From contig CABFPE010000247.1 of assembly GCA_900660155.1 (NCBI GenBank), positions 835,292 to 899,291 of the forward strand: DNA of 64,000 bases, read 5' to 3'. Every line of letters begins with the position of its first letter. The stretch's first letter is position 1. This DNA is from Hofstenia miamia. Lineage: Eukaryota; Xenacoelomorpha; Acoela; Hofsteniidae. The position numbers were made by a program, and so were the translations under genes. The notes under the pieces were generated by a model. That model saw nothing but the letters and a program-made list of their open reading frames with translations. It was not told the origin of the DNA and made no database searches. Shown piece after piece: positions 11,118 through 23,416 of this stretch.

Positions 11118-14100
11118 ATGCCATCTATTAAATACAGTCGTCTGCCTGATTCACTCAATCATGATGAATCAAGTGAAGAAGACGTTTTCGTTAAGGAAAA
11201 CGGAAATGCTATTCCCTTGCAAAAAGTGAGATCGCGTTCTAAGCTTCTACCTTATTCTGACATACCAAAGCCGCAGGAACATTTCATCACGCGTATTGTC
11301 ACCTCCAGCGATTCCTTAAGAAGTTTCGCTCTAAAATTTGGCTGCACGGTTTGTTTTTTTAATTATTGAATTTTTATGAAGTTGTTATGCTATTATAGGA
11401 ATTTTTCGCATATGTAGATGCTTATTATTTTTTTAAAGAAGCAATTGATCTATCCATACTCTTTTTCTTTCTATTCACTCTAAAAATGATAAGTAAATCA
11501 TATTTAACAATATTTATTAATGTACCGTAAAATGGGGTAATTCGGACACTGTGGTGTGATTCGGACTAATGAAAATTGTTAGATGGTTTAGATGGTTCTA
11601 GTGAGACCGAAATGCATTTTTTAGTTAGATATACATTAATCAACTGAAATGTATCAATGGACGCGAAAATTTTTTTCAGTATATTCACAGCTACATTATA
11701 TTTGAAATTCAAAAAATCGAAAAAAAACAAATTTTACTATTTTTCATCAGGTTTGATTTGTCAAAAAGCTTATTATAGATTGATATAGACTGGCTTACGG
11801 AAGTACCATTAGAAACCCTTACTAATTCAGTCATTCGTTTGAAGCTGGTCAGTTGTTGTACCCAAATACAGACGACGCTAATTCTTGGAATTTCTTGTGC
11901 CAATGGGTGTGCAAGCAAGGCTAATTGATACTGATCAATCTGCTAAGATGATGACGACACATGCGCAAGCTGTTCAGTCGCTTTTATGAAGTCCAGTGGA
12001 CCGCACTGGATCCAATGTGTTACTTGTACCGAGTGGTTCTGTGGCAAGTGCAACGGTGTGGAAGCGTTGATCCATTTTTCGAGTGTTCCCAGTGTACATA
12101 GACTCATTTTAACTTCAGTTTGCAACATTTGCATTTTATTTAGATAGTTTCTGTTCAGTTTGAAAGTTTGTTGATGTCCGAATTATCCCATTTTTCTTTT
12201 TTTAAGTACCCCTCGTAGAAATTATCCAGACAAAGTTCTACAAGGCTTGAGATTACCGAGTCATTACATATTGTAAATAACGCCGCATTTGTGTTTCATG
12301 TAGGATTATAGGATCATCATTACAAATGACAAAACAGGTTTAAAAAACCTCAAAAAGGTGTCCGAATTACCCCCATTTTAAGGTATATGTAAATTTTCAT
12401 GTATTCAATAGAACTTGAATGTGTGTTGAAAGAAATTAACCGCTTTAATTGTTTTTTAAGTATTTCTTAGCTTGGGTTTAAAAAAACTGTTTTGTGTAAC
12501 ATTGTTTAGTTCGTATTCGCACTTTTGAAAGGAAAAAAATAATCCTACTGTAACGACTAAATTAATTTTCGAATCTCTGTGAAGTCAATTAATCAGTCAT
12601 GCTTTATAGATTATAAATTGTTGTATTTAGGGTACCAAAAAATTACAATTATTTTATTATTAATATAATGCCTAGTTCTTATTGAAGTGTCAAACCACTG
12701 TAACGGGTCTTGATTTTCTTCTATATATTGCTCAAAATGACTCCTTGAAAATGCTTCCTTAAGCTATTTGTAGAATAACTTTTCACAAGGGATAAGGACG
12801 GTCTTTGGGATAGTGACTTAATCAATTCCCAATTCAAAATCCAATTCACTTGAATTCAAAAAATCATTCCTAGCTATTCTGAGTGAGACTGTGTGGTGTC
12901 TATTGCCTTTCAGTGAATGGAATTGGAATATAGAGTGTATTAGAGGTCATGTGTGTGCTACACTAAGGCAATTTTGAGTCTTCTTAGATAAGTTCCTTTA
13001 GATTATTGAGTCTTGTCAGTTCTGATACTACAACGACTTCCGATCTGCACTGTTCAAATGTGTCTTTTGAATTTGTAAAGTATAAACTAAATGTAGAAAG
13101 TTCTCAATGTAGGGCAGTAATCAGAGAGATAAAAATAAAACAAAAACGAAGTGAAAATTTTAATAACAAAGCTATATACAAGTTTTGCTCATAACAAATA
13201 TATAAATAGAAATGTTTACAAAAATATAAAATTCAAATTTTTTAAAACAGTCTTAACCAAACTTGGCGTGATTTGTATTTCAGTTGAATTAAGTGCCAAG
13301 CAAAGATGGATTTTTGATTTTGGTTAAAATTGAGTGATTAAATCTTGATATTGAGAAATGCTATTAATTTCTTGGTTAAATATTAGTCTATAGACGCCAC
13401 AATTCTTAATGAAGGATGGATTGAATGACTTAAGGTTATATAGATTTTGATTGGTTCTTAGTTTCTTCATTTGATTTGATGGTATGAACGTTGATATTAT
13501 GAATGCGATGATTATCGTAGTATTGATGTGGCTTTTCCTAGCAATTCATTAATGTTTTATGTTGTAAAACAGTGTTTTTGTGAATAACATTTGTATTCTT
13601 TGTATTCTATTCAATGAGGGTTTATCCGAGTCATATACTGACAATCCATATTTTATTCTACTTAGTATAACTGATGAACATTTTAATCGATTTCATTCCC
13701 TGCATTGTTTCACATTTTGAGATCTTTAAGTAGCGTTCAGACCTACAACTTTGTTCACAACTTTTTTAATTTAATGAGGTTGTTTGCAAAAGTTTCAAGT
13801 GTGAACGCAAAAAAACTTCGTTGTGAACCTTTCAAAACAAATTCCTAGTCTTTTCCTACGTTTAGACTATGCGATTGGTTACGCATGATCTGTCACATTT
13901 TCGTAAAATCACACGTCTAACCACCAAGATAATTAGTGATGTGACGTGATTTTGAAACTTTTCTTGCTACCAACCACGTAGTCTAACTGAGGCCTTATCA
14001 TAAACGAAAGAATAATTAAATAAGCAGATTATTGGGTAAGTTTACTTCCCAATGCTTTGATTTCATTTAATTTAAAGCTTGTGTGCAAGATCCATTTTGC

Positions 14101-16193
14101 GCATTATTCACTCTGGATAATTATTCACTTATTCATTAGTATGCAAGTGGTCAATCGATAAAGAAATGCAATTGATAGAGCTCCTTACAGAAAAGCCTTG
14201 TTTATGAAATCCAAGCATTAAGAGCTATACATTAATAACATACACATTTAAAGTGTACAGAGACGTTCAAAACCTCAGTCATTTGCATAGCATCTGAACT
14301 GGCCAGTGCCCTTCCACATTTGTTTTCTTCAAATGACATTGACAATTTGCGAATTGAAATTGATTTCTTGAAATCTGAACAGCTGTCAAAAACTATCATT
14401 AGAAGAAATGTCTTGGCCATTCTTCAATCTTCAAGACATTGAACGCAAGACCAAATTTCGAAACCAAACGTATGTAGCTGCAAAGCAAAATTTCCGATCA
14501 GTTAATGGGTGAAGCTTCTGATGAACTAAGCAACCTAGTTGCGAATTTCTGGCACTCAAGTCAATTACAAGTGAAAGTGCCAATAAAACAAAAGAAGCTC
14601 TTTTGCAGGATTTCGAAGACTGAACAACAACAACAACTAGTTTTTTATTTGTAGACATTTTTATTGGGTTATTCTTGAGATTATAGCCCACTATGTTTTT
14701 ATGTTCTTCCGTATAATTTCCCTATAAAAATGTCTTAATTCTTATATTCCTATATTATTTTTGTAAAAAATTTTTGTCAAGTCTGAGTTACTGTCTTTTT
14801 GATAAATAAACGAAATCATATTACAGGCCCTAATTTAGAATTAGAATATATTGCTTTGAATGTTTTAAGTGAATATAAAAAATAAAGTTGTGAAAGAAGT
14901 TTTAGGTCTGATCGCTACTTTAACGATATACAATAGTCTGTTGGATTATGATATTAATATATATTTATCACAATTTTGTGAAAATGTATCCCCAAAAATT
15001 TCTGAATTTTGTTATTTTCAAATTCTGATCCTTAGTTACGTTTACACTTATAGACGATGGTTTAAGCAGAAACGCATATGCCTGGTTTTATTCTTGTTAC
15101 TTTGCATTCTATTTGTTTCTCCCCCAATATTCAATATATTTGATTTTTTCACTAAAAATACTTTGTTCTTCATTTGTTGGCTCAGTTTTTCATTTGGTTA
15201 AGGAAGAGGAATCACCAGCATATTTAATTATTTTGCCATTAGCATGTCAGGTATCATCATAGATTTTCGGACCTCCAACCGTGGTATATTTCATTTCATG
15301 TCTAGATTAATAAACTATTTTAAGCATATATTATCAGTAAATTTGCTTAGTTTCTTTATTGCTGATTCCTGTGGGCTTTGCAAACTCAATAAAAAGTGCA
15401 TTAATTCCATCAACTTTGTTTTCGTCTAATGCTTGCAGAATATAATCTTTTAGAGTTAACAAGCAAATAATTGTCACTCGTTTTGGTGGATAACCTTATC
15501 GATAATTGTAAGCTTTTGCATTAATAATTGGTGTAATATGCATTCTATGAATGCTCTTTCCTCTAATTGATATTAACGTTATTGAAGTACCGCGTATATC
15601 ATTAGCTGTTTTGGAGATGAATTTTTGTGTAATGGAATATTATTCGCTTGTAGCATTCTGGACATTTTCCACTTTAGTGATAATGACCAAGTATTAAATA
15701 CCCAATGAGAGAGAGAGAATTGTTGAATTTCACTGACCAAATTATGAACATACGAAAGACGCCTGACAGTTAAATCTACTACTAATCCGCATAAAATTTG
15801 TTCATATAATATGCTATGATGCAATAGAACATCGCGCGGTGGAAGATATATGTTATTAAACTACATGTAAAATACGAGCGAAGATGAAATTCATTAGTGC
15901 TATCTCACTTATTACTTCCTTTATTGATATTATTGTAGGTATGGAGCTTGAAAAGTTTTGAGAACTTTAGTGTATTGTTGTTTATGTGACTATTCTACTC
16001 TTACTGATTACCTTTGTTCATATTTTGGTTATTTATCAATCTACATGCAAGTACGTGGTGAGATATAATTAATCTTAATAACGTATTGGTGATTTAGTTA
16101 GTGATTCGCAACTATAAAAAATAAATGAATTGTAGTCTTGAAAATTCCAGATTTTTCCTACTAACTATGATGCGCATTGATTGTGCAATAATT

Positions 16194-16226
<33 letters not shown>

Positions 16227-19200
16227 TGATATTATATATATATATATATATATAAAATAAAAATATGTATACATTTAGCTACTGATGATTGTTGTTCACT
16301 AATCCCACAATATTACATGTACATGAGAAGTACAGGCCAAAGTAATATAATCAATAAGAAAAATTTATTCAACACAATATGAACAAAAGTAAACTAAATG
16401 TTAAAAACATCATTACAAGCATTGGTACTAAAATGAGACTATAGACACAAACAGAAAATAATATCAACCAACTGGACTTGTGTGATTTTAGTAGCACTAA
16501 TATTTACTACGTGGTGCATAGGTAAACAGTATTAAAAATAAGCAGCCTAGCTGTTTTTTATATTTAAAATATTCACAAAAGAATAAAATAGCACCTCAAA
16601 ATAAGTTAAGTTGTGGATAGTGGCACACTGGAAAAGGGGATGATTACTCACAAAAGTCATCTCCTCGGATCCCCCTTGCCTCAGTATAGTTAGTTTTATA
16701 TTTGAATATATTATTTTCAATAGAATTACTCCATTAGAATAGAAATTTGCTTTAACACATCGTTTTTGCAAATAACATAAAGTGCATTATTAAAATATAT
16801 CAGTAAAACAATATTTTGCAGGATAAATTATTATTTTTAAGCCCTTTCAAATAATATGTTTGGTGACAAAATTACCCAATTAAAAGTTGCATTTTTGTAT
16901 CGGATTATATAATCATATTTTTGAATATTCATTAAATTTTCCATCATCTATCGTTTGTCATATTCTGACATTTTAGATATCCGATTTGAAACGAGTTAAT
17001 AACTTAATTACAGATCTCGATCTCTACGCTCTTCCCGAGATTAAAATACCAATAGTGCCGTTTAGCTGTCTTCTAGATGCTGCCTCTGATACCGAAAACG
17101 TTGTTCAGAAAATTGCAAACAGTGTTTCAAGTGACGAGGACTGCAAAGTTTGGTTAAAGGTAAATCTTATACATTTATTTTTAATTAACATTTCTGACCT
17201 TTTTTAAACGTTGTTCTTTCAAATCCATATAGAACTTCCATATCCGATTTTGTACAGAAAAAAACTTGCGTTTTCTTTACGTGCATAAAACAAAAAATAA
17301 ATGCTGATAAGTTTATCAATTCAATGTTTGCTACAAAATGTGTTTTACGCAAAATTTTCGTACCTTGAGATGAGTGTTTAAGAGCAAAGAAATATTGTTT
17401 TAAACGTTTAAGACTTTTTGTAAAAAAAATACACTTTTGCCAACTCTGAATTTTAAGGTGTGCAACTGATGGCCCGTGAACCACAATCCAGCCCAGCAAA
17501 CATTTCTGGTGACGCTTGGTGACTTTTAAACATTTGGGCTTGGGCAATTTTTTGTACATCCTTACTTTTGACGCTACCTATTATCTTTTTTCAGAACAAA
17601 TGTACCTAATTAAAAATTAGTCATATTTCCATTTTTTTATTTAACACTAGAACCGCCAAATTGAAATGTTTTAGCATGTGTGATGTTAAAATCCGCGCTT
17701 CTAGTGTTAAATGCAGGTTGTTTGTGTATATATATATGGCGATATGCGTGTTTCTAATGAGAGTGAGAAACAACAGCGGTAACAATCTATCCCTCCCTGT
17801 ACTAAGAAAATTTTTAGGCTGCCCTCCTGCAAATAATGTTGCGCAGCCCCTTGTATAGTTTAATCGTTTTTGATTTTTCATTGAAAAAGTATTTTTCGAA
17901 AATGTTCGAAGCCATAAGTCCAGTCAAATGTTGGCCAATGTGGTGACATAATGTTTGAATTTTGCAACACCTGTTGCAGACATTAAATGTGTATAGTTCT
18001 TTAATTTAGTGTTAATTTATACTCCTCGTTGAAGACTTTCTTCTAAATTAATATCATTGTGTTTTTTAACGCATTTCTGATTATTTTATATCATTTAAAC
18101 ACTTCGAGGTTCAGAGTCATCATTTTAGAAGAAATGGTGCCCGATAAGCCATTCATTTGAATGAAAATGAACGACAAATTAGGTGAAAATTTACCACTAC
18201 ATTTATAGTTAAGTTATGAGTAAATTAACACAAATATACAGTCTCTATATTAGCCTTTAGGCTCGCTAATCAATTTTGTTTGTTCCAATTCTCGCTGCAT
18301 TAAATAACTGTTTTACTTTGACAACATAATGCGTAGTTTAATTTGAATCCGTATTTCCTGTGGCTTGATAGTTAATGGAAATGTAGGTTCTTGTGCCAAT
18401 GTGGCTGAATTAGTTTAAATGATCACTGATCAGATCTCTTTCCTGTGAGTCAATATTGTTTACTGACAATTCGCTTTCCTGATTTTTTTGAAACTCAAAA
18501 TATTGTTTGTCAGGTTTTTCGAAATGACAAAATGAAATGTAGGTAGATGATAAGATAACATTTACCAAAGAAAGGCTTTAAATGTACAGTTATCTTTGTT
18601 TCACATATAATCGTAGATTTACTTACTCTCATTGAAAAAGATTTTTGATTAACAAAATGAAATCTAGTGATAAGCACTTTTAAGACAATATCATATCCAC
18701 CTAATTGCAATCCAAATTCAATTTAGACTTCAATAAATAAATAAATAAACTGTAGTCAGTAAAGTGGTTATGACTGAGAACCATTTAAATATCGCCTATT
18801 TGAGCCAAGGAAAATGTAGACAACAAAACCAAAGAAATAATAATGTATTTTGGCTCATTGTGTAACCATAAACTAAAGCATGTTGAATGAAAAGTTCTTA
18901 AACTATGTATGCCCCAGAGTCTTCCTGCTTTGATTCCTCTTTTGTGTAATTGTTTTTGTTTGCCACTTATTTGACTAGACTCGTTGCTTGAAGAAGACCA
19001 GAAAGTTTTTTATTAGTCTTATGATTTGGCAGTTTGGGGACTTTCTACATCCTCAGTGAAATTAATGTTTGATATATTGCAAATCACCCAGTAGATGACA
19101 TATTGTATAGAATCATAATGTTGGATGAAAGAAATATGGTGAAATTTTAAAATTCAAAGGTAAGTTTGTTGTAGTTTTTTACTATTTAACCAAAATACAC

Positions 19201-20199
19201 ACTTTAAGCTGCTCAGTACCTGTACACTTATTTCATGGTGAATTTTATATTATGAGGACTATTACTGGCGACATGAGGTAATAGTAATCTGTGTTCTGTG
19301 CCATCTCTGAACTTAACATGGTAAAATGTGATGCATCATTAATCACAATATTCTTTGTTGGTCTCAGTTTTGATACTATTTTAGTTATTTATTGATTGGT
19401 TGAGGGTTATTTTTGCCAAGTTGAATTAATAAGTCAATTTTCTTCTACGCAGCAATTCTTTATCAATAACTTTCTACTGGTGTCTGAATTTGTCTTTGTG
19501 ATCTTGGGATTATTTCTACTACTACCGCTTTTGAAAGTAATTGATAAATGATTTTCTGTTTTTCTGAATTCTTATCAACATGCACTTGTTCTTCGTAAAC
19601 GTTACTTTAAATGTTTTCTAAAGAAATCTTATTGCATTACTGTTTGGGGAGGAGCAAATGGATTATGCATCCTTTATAAAATCCAATAACTTGCTAATAT
19701 CATTGCTAAGTTTACTCCCTGTTCAGAAATGGTCGTTTCAAGAGATGAAATCTATACAAAGCCATATCCAAGTCTGCCGCTTATTCTCTAAAGAAAATAA
19801 TCCCTAAGAAATTCATACAATATTTTCTTTATGTACACAAGGCCAACTGTAGTTTTGAAACAAGTGACAACCGGCCTATCGAAATCCAATTTAATTTTTA
19901 AATTATCCTTTTCTTAGTGTTTCACAACTAATTTGTTGTAACTTCATACTGAATTTTAGAATCATTCTGTTAATGAACTTGTTGCAGATTCTCTAAAAAC
20001 AGATGATGATGACGGTTTAAATATCAGCAGTCTCTGCACTTCTTCACAATCCCGTCAAATTCTAATTCAAAACATTCGGTCAAATTCTATCCAAAAGGAA
20101 GAAGAAAGTTGGTGCCGGCAAATTTTCTGTGTTGCTATTTGCTTTTGTTTGTTTTTACCTTTAATTTACGTATTTTGGTCTCGATTGAAACCTTCCTAA
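11118..20199 (+). CDS. LysM and putative peptidoglycan-binding domain protein 3/4-like
   Basis: Three exons in phase 0: 11118-11348, 16977-17159 and 19960-20199 (stop 20197-20199), 217 residues in all. Residues 1-52 are an acidic/basic linker (YSRLPDSLNHDESSEEDVFV). The LysM domain spans about 53-105 and is split by intron 1 after GCT: DSLRSFALKFGCT, then ISDLKRVNNL and DLYALPEIKIPI, which closely follows vertebrate LYSMD3 (CCTVADIKRVNNL, IKIP). The C-terminal exon carries one membrane segment (IFCVAICFCLFLPLIYVFW) near residues 192-210 and ends shortly after. Family members are single-pass proteins of Golgi or other membranes with poorly known function. LYSMD3 and LYSMD4 cannot be separated here. 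Introns of 5.6 and 2.8 kb are full of transposon debris; the first AATAAA after the stop is inside the downstream transposon. Confidence 0.88.
11525..12383. mobile_element. Non-autonomous DNA transposon with TA flanks, in LysM gene intron 1
   Basis: Inverted ends CCGTAAAATGGGGTAATTCG (11525) and, on the other strand, CCTTAAAATGGGGGTAATTC (ending 12383) flank about 859 bp, each next to a TA dinucleotide (11523-11524 and 12384-12385). TA flanks suggest Tc1/mariner-type integration. The inside has only short open stretches on the minus strand that I do not recognise as transposase. Confidence 0.75.
12386..13729. other. Intronic sequence, nothing recognised
   Basis: AT-rich intron 1 of the LysM gene. 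No coding, RNA or bounded repeat feature could be supported in this part. Confidence 0.4.
13730..13850. repeat. Short palindromic repeat remnant
   Basis: GCGTTCAGACC near 13735 and GTGTGAACGC near 13800 are roughly inverted relative to each other around an AT-rich core, as in small MITEs. No target duplication is visible, so this is a weak call. Confidence 0.3.
13855..13995 (-). repeat. MITE-like repeat family, copy B (full length)
   Basis: About 141 bp bounded by CCTACGTTTAGACTATGCG at 13855 and its imperfect complement CGTAGTCTAACTGAGG ending near 13993. The interior (ATCTGTCACATTTTCGTAAA and CACGTCTAACCACCAAGATA) is shared with copies at 1-115 and 59195-59290. It is non-coding and lies in LysM gene intron 1. 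Confidence 0.65.
14165..14700 (+). pseudogene. Possible decayed MADF-domain sequence
   Basis: Frame from 14165 reads MQLIELLTEKPCL, a stop where the family has Trp, then NPSIKSY. This resembles the first helix of the MADF (Myb/SANT-like) domain, found in host regulators and in accessory proteins of PIF/Harbinger transposons. The rest of the domain is not recoverable by eye and no transposon ends were found. A weak call that could be coincidence. Confidence 0.22.
14701..16186. other. Intronic stretch with unrecognised open frames
   Basis: Open stretches occur at 14869-15201 (plus, hydrophobic, 110 codons) and 15579-15824 (minus, 81 codons). Neither shows a family motif I recognise. In AT-rich DNA such lengths, especially hydrophobic ones, arise easily. 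I see nothing supportable beyond intron 1 of the LysM gene. Confidence 0.35.
16190..16256. repeat. (TA)n microsatellite with interruption
   Basis: Two TA runs separated by a short TTTATATATTGATATTA spacer; strongly self-complementary. Confidence 0.9.
17440..17560. repeat. Diverged hAT-like terminal sequence
   Basis: GTGTGCAACTGATGGCCCGTG and nearby GCCCAGCAAAC resemble the common hAT terminal sequence with GTGTGCAAC and GGCCCGCGGGCC. It lies in intron 2 of the LysM gene. No partner end or duplication was found. Confidence 0.3.
17641..17710. mobile_element. Very short piggyBac-type MITE with TTAA at both ends
   Basis: A 70-bp unit starts TTAACACTAGAACCGCC and ends CCGCGCTTCTAGTGTTAA. The inverted ends match over TTAACACTAGAA, with TTAA as target site on both sides, as in piggyBac-superfamily elements. 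It is only long enough for the two ends. It sits in intron 2 of the LysM gene. Confidence 0.75.
17711..19959. other. Intron 2 of the LysM gene, nothing recognised
   Basis: AT-rich sequence between the small piggyBac-type element and the acceptor (GAATTTTAG, ending 19959). No coding, RNA or bounded mobile feature was seen. Confidence 0.45.
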
Positions 20200-21906
20200 T
20201 AATCACTGGTTAGTAACTAAACCTATAGTGTTAAGGTTGATTTAAGAAACCTTATACAATTAAGACCGACAATAGGAATTAGGGTGGAGTGAAAATTTTT
20301 TGAATAAATTCAAAAATGGGGTGTTAAAAAGCTGTAATGTGTGTTAAAAATGACCACCAAAAATATTTTTGAAGTGGCAACCAAAATTGGGCGTGCCACT
20401 CCGCCCTAGAGGTCGCGCAAAGGTCAATATCATTAAAAAGTATCTCAATTCTATAATATAAATCCGAAAAGAGTTTTGCATGACACTTGAGTAAATTATA
20501 ATATCAACACTTACATTTCCACATATTGCTGTGGTAAAAATTTGTGTCATTGGTTAAGAGTTTTCTGAACATAAAAAAAACTTCTCTTCTGCTTCCATTT
20601 CCGTAATTTAGCATACAATTCCGGTTAAATATCCATCCGCTTTTATGAAATTTTAGCAATGAGAACCTTATTTTCCAATCGCGATTTGATATAGGCTTTT
20701 ATTTCACATGTGTAATTTCCAATATTAATTGAGGTTATTGCTTCGTAGGCTTCCTGAACTGAAAAATAACTGCCATCGATTTTTTTAAAATAACTTCACA
20801 ATCTGTTAATTTGGATGATCTACTTATAATATTAGTAAATCACTTAATTATAAAATACGGCCTAGAGATAAGTTGTTAAATTATTAAAATACATTTTAAT
20901 CTCCTTCTAATATACTCAAAATTTATGTTATTAGATTATAGTGATGAAATGCCCAATGTTCATAGACTGACAGTTATTTAATAAAAAATCTGAGCTACAA
21001 TTGTAAATAAGCATATTACAAATTCACCTATATGTAAAAAATAGTATGTAAAAATATTTAATATATTTATTCTTTTAGAGGTTGACATAGACTAGAAATA
21101 GGCAGTATTGGGATTGTAGAATGTTGACTAGAAGACAGAGTCGCATAACGAAGATATTGCATAGTGGAGAAGAATTTACAAACATCAACAGTTTATTAAC
21201 GAATTAGGTGGCAAGCTGCCTACTAAACGTGATGTCATCTGTCGTGTGTTAAATGAAAAATGCTATCTGAAACGAGCTGCTTCGGAAACTTGCCAAGGAA
21301 CTGGATGAGTATTGGGTTTGGTGTAATGTTTATCCATTTCATCCTACAACAATCAGTGGTAAAATATGTGACATAATTAAAGCATTTAGTTCATTACATA
21401 GATATGACAAGAGGAAACGTGGAGAAACGTTAAGGAACAAGGAAGCTGCATTTCTAAAAGACATTGATAAGTTATTTGATGTGTTTTGTCATGATGTCAG
21501 GCTGCGCTGTCGTCTTGAAGAAGAGTATGAATTGCGTATGGTGGAACAAGATTAAAAAGGTTTGAGGTTGCAATGTTTTCAGTCTATTATTGAACCACTC
21601 ACACCTTCTGATGTAAATTTAAAATGAAGAATTCGCAATAAAACAAAACCCGGAACAGTCAACCTTTTCATCAATTTGTGACCAATTTAATTTGAAATTG
21701 GCATAGGATTAATTCTGTTTTTCAGATGCAGATTCCGTATGTACGGCCGATACGGAAGCATAATCTTTCTCAACATAGTTACAACAGACTACACTTAGTA
21801 ACACTGATCAGAATGGAAAGAACTGACCTAACTTAGCAAAGATGTGTGAAAAGTATCTGACATAGGAATTATCACTGAAACGAATGTTGCGCAAACTTTT
21901 GATCGT

Positions 21907-23072
21907 AGTAAGCTACGTCGAGAGCGTATGAAGTATAGGGAAGAAGCTAGAGTAAAAGAAGAAAAATATTTTGGATTGGTGAATGCAGTGTATGTAGATG
22001 GTAGAAGAGATGCAACACTGGTGATGTTACAAGCTGAAAATGGTAAATATTATAGAAAAATCCAACTTGAAGAGCACTATGTGGACCAGGAGAGTTTTAC
22101 CTTAGTCATGTTACACCTGAAGATGGAAGTGGAAGTACAATCGCAAATGCAATTCACAGTGTAGTAATGATTTGGAAGCGAACTTGTATGTAATAGGGTC
22201 AGATGGGACTGCATCAATGACTGGGGCATTCAATGGAATGATAAGAGTGTTGGAGGAAAGATAGGAAGGATCCTGTAATGGGTAATTTGCTTATTGCACT
22301 GCAATGAGTTACCACTACGCCATGTATTTATGAATGTGGACGGTACCACAAAAATTCCAGACACATTTTCCGGAAAAATAGGATAGACGTTGAGTGGACG
22401 TGTTTCTGATTGGCCAGTTGTCAAGTTTAAATCAATTTTGAATCAGCATTTCCTAATAATGTAGTTGATGAGCTCAGCCTTGAGCAGCATTATGCATAAA
22501 ATATATGCTGGGCAGTAATTCTTGGGCATGTGAACCCTGATTTGGAATACTTGGAAATTGGACCGATAGTTCATTCACGCTGGCTCAATCTGGCTTTCAG
22601 AATACTACGATATTATGTTTCAATTGAAAAACCATTTGCAACTCTTCAGGTATTAACTGAATTTTGTATTAAAGTGAATTTTCCAACATGGTTTCTTGTT
22701 AAGCGGGAAAATTGTATTACAAGCGGTGCAACGAATTTTTTTGAACTTGTTCAAAGGATCGTCAAATTTCCAAATAAGAAGGCTAGAGACATTGCCATAA
22801 AAGTTGAACAAAGAAATGCATTCTTTACTCACCCTGAAAATGTAATGTTAAGTATGCTAGCAGATGAAAATGACGATGTGAGGAGGATTGCCATTAATAA
22901 GATTTTGTCAATTAGAGGCTGCCTTTCGGATTATATAATTGAAAACTTAGATATGGATGGCTTTGAAGGAGGATTTGTGGAAGCTATTCGACCACATAGC
23001 AATGAAGAATCAAACACCAACGTTGATGTGCGGCAGTCATTGATTCCAAAGCTAAACTTCAAAGCAATGTAG
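21907..23072 (+). pseudogene. Transposase-like coding remnants of the hAT-type element
   Basis: Successive plus-strand open pieces at 21928-22164 (MKYREEARVKEEKYFGLVNA), about 22190-22270 (a GSDGTASMTGAFNG stretch), about 22290-22500 and 22530-23072 (LEYLEIGPIVHSRWLNLAFR onwards) look like consecutive parts of one transposon protein; upstream pieces run from about 21120. The DGxxSMTGxxNG and LLHCNELPLRH-like motifs resemble the DDE region of hAT-like transposases, but I do not know this subfamily well. It is interrupted by several stops and frame changes. Neighbouring inverted repeats support a transposon origin. Confidence 0.6.
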
Positions 23073-23377
23073 TATTCAAAATGGTAAATCTAAATACTAC
23101 GGAAATTTCTGAGCCTCCAGCAATTGAACACTTTAGTAATATTGAACTTGATAAAATAATAATAACACCATTGCATCTTAAGCATTCATATCATAACCAA
23201 GCTGTGGAGAGGCATATTAAATGGTGACGGAAGCGTCATCGTCAGTTGCTGGATTTGAAAGGGTTTGTCCGTCAAAAAGTTTACTCGTAGTTTAATGAAA
23301 CATTTTGAACCCCTAAAAACAATTTGCATCATAGTGGTTGCCACAGTTATTTACTGTACAGTACTTTTTTCATTTTT

Positions 23378-23380
<3 letters not shown>

Positions 23381-23411
<31 letters not shown>
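23381..23411. repeat. (TA)n microsatellite
   Basis: An uninterrupted AT dinucleotide run inside the right part of the hAT-type element. Confidence 0.9.

Positions 23412-23416
<5 letters not shown>

Noticed and set aside
14869-15201. 110-codon hydrophobic plus-strand frame as a gene
   Set aside because: Very high Phe/Leu/Ile content from T-rich DNA, no motif and no splice or regulatory support.
17185-17559. 124-codon minus-strand frame as a gene
   Set aside because: It crosses a hAT-like terminal sequence and has no recognisable domain, so chance or repeat origin is more likely.
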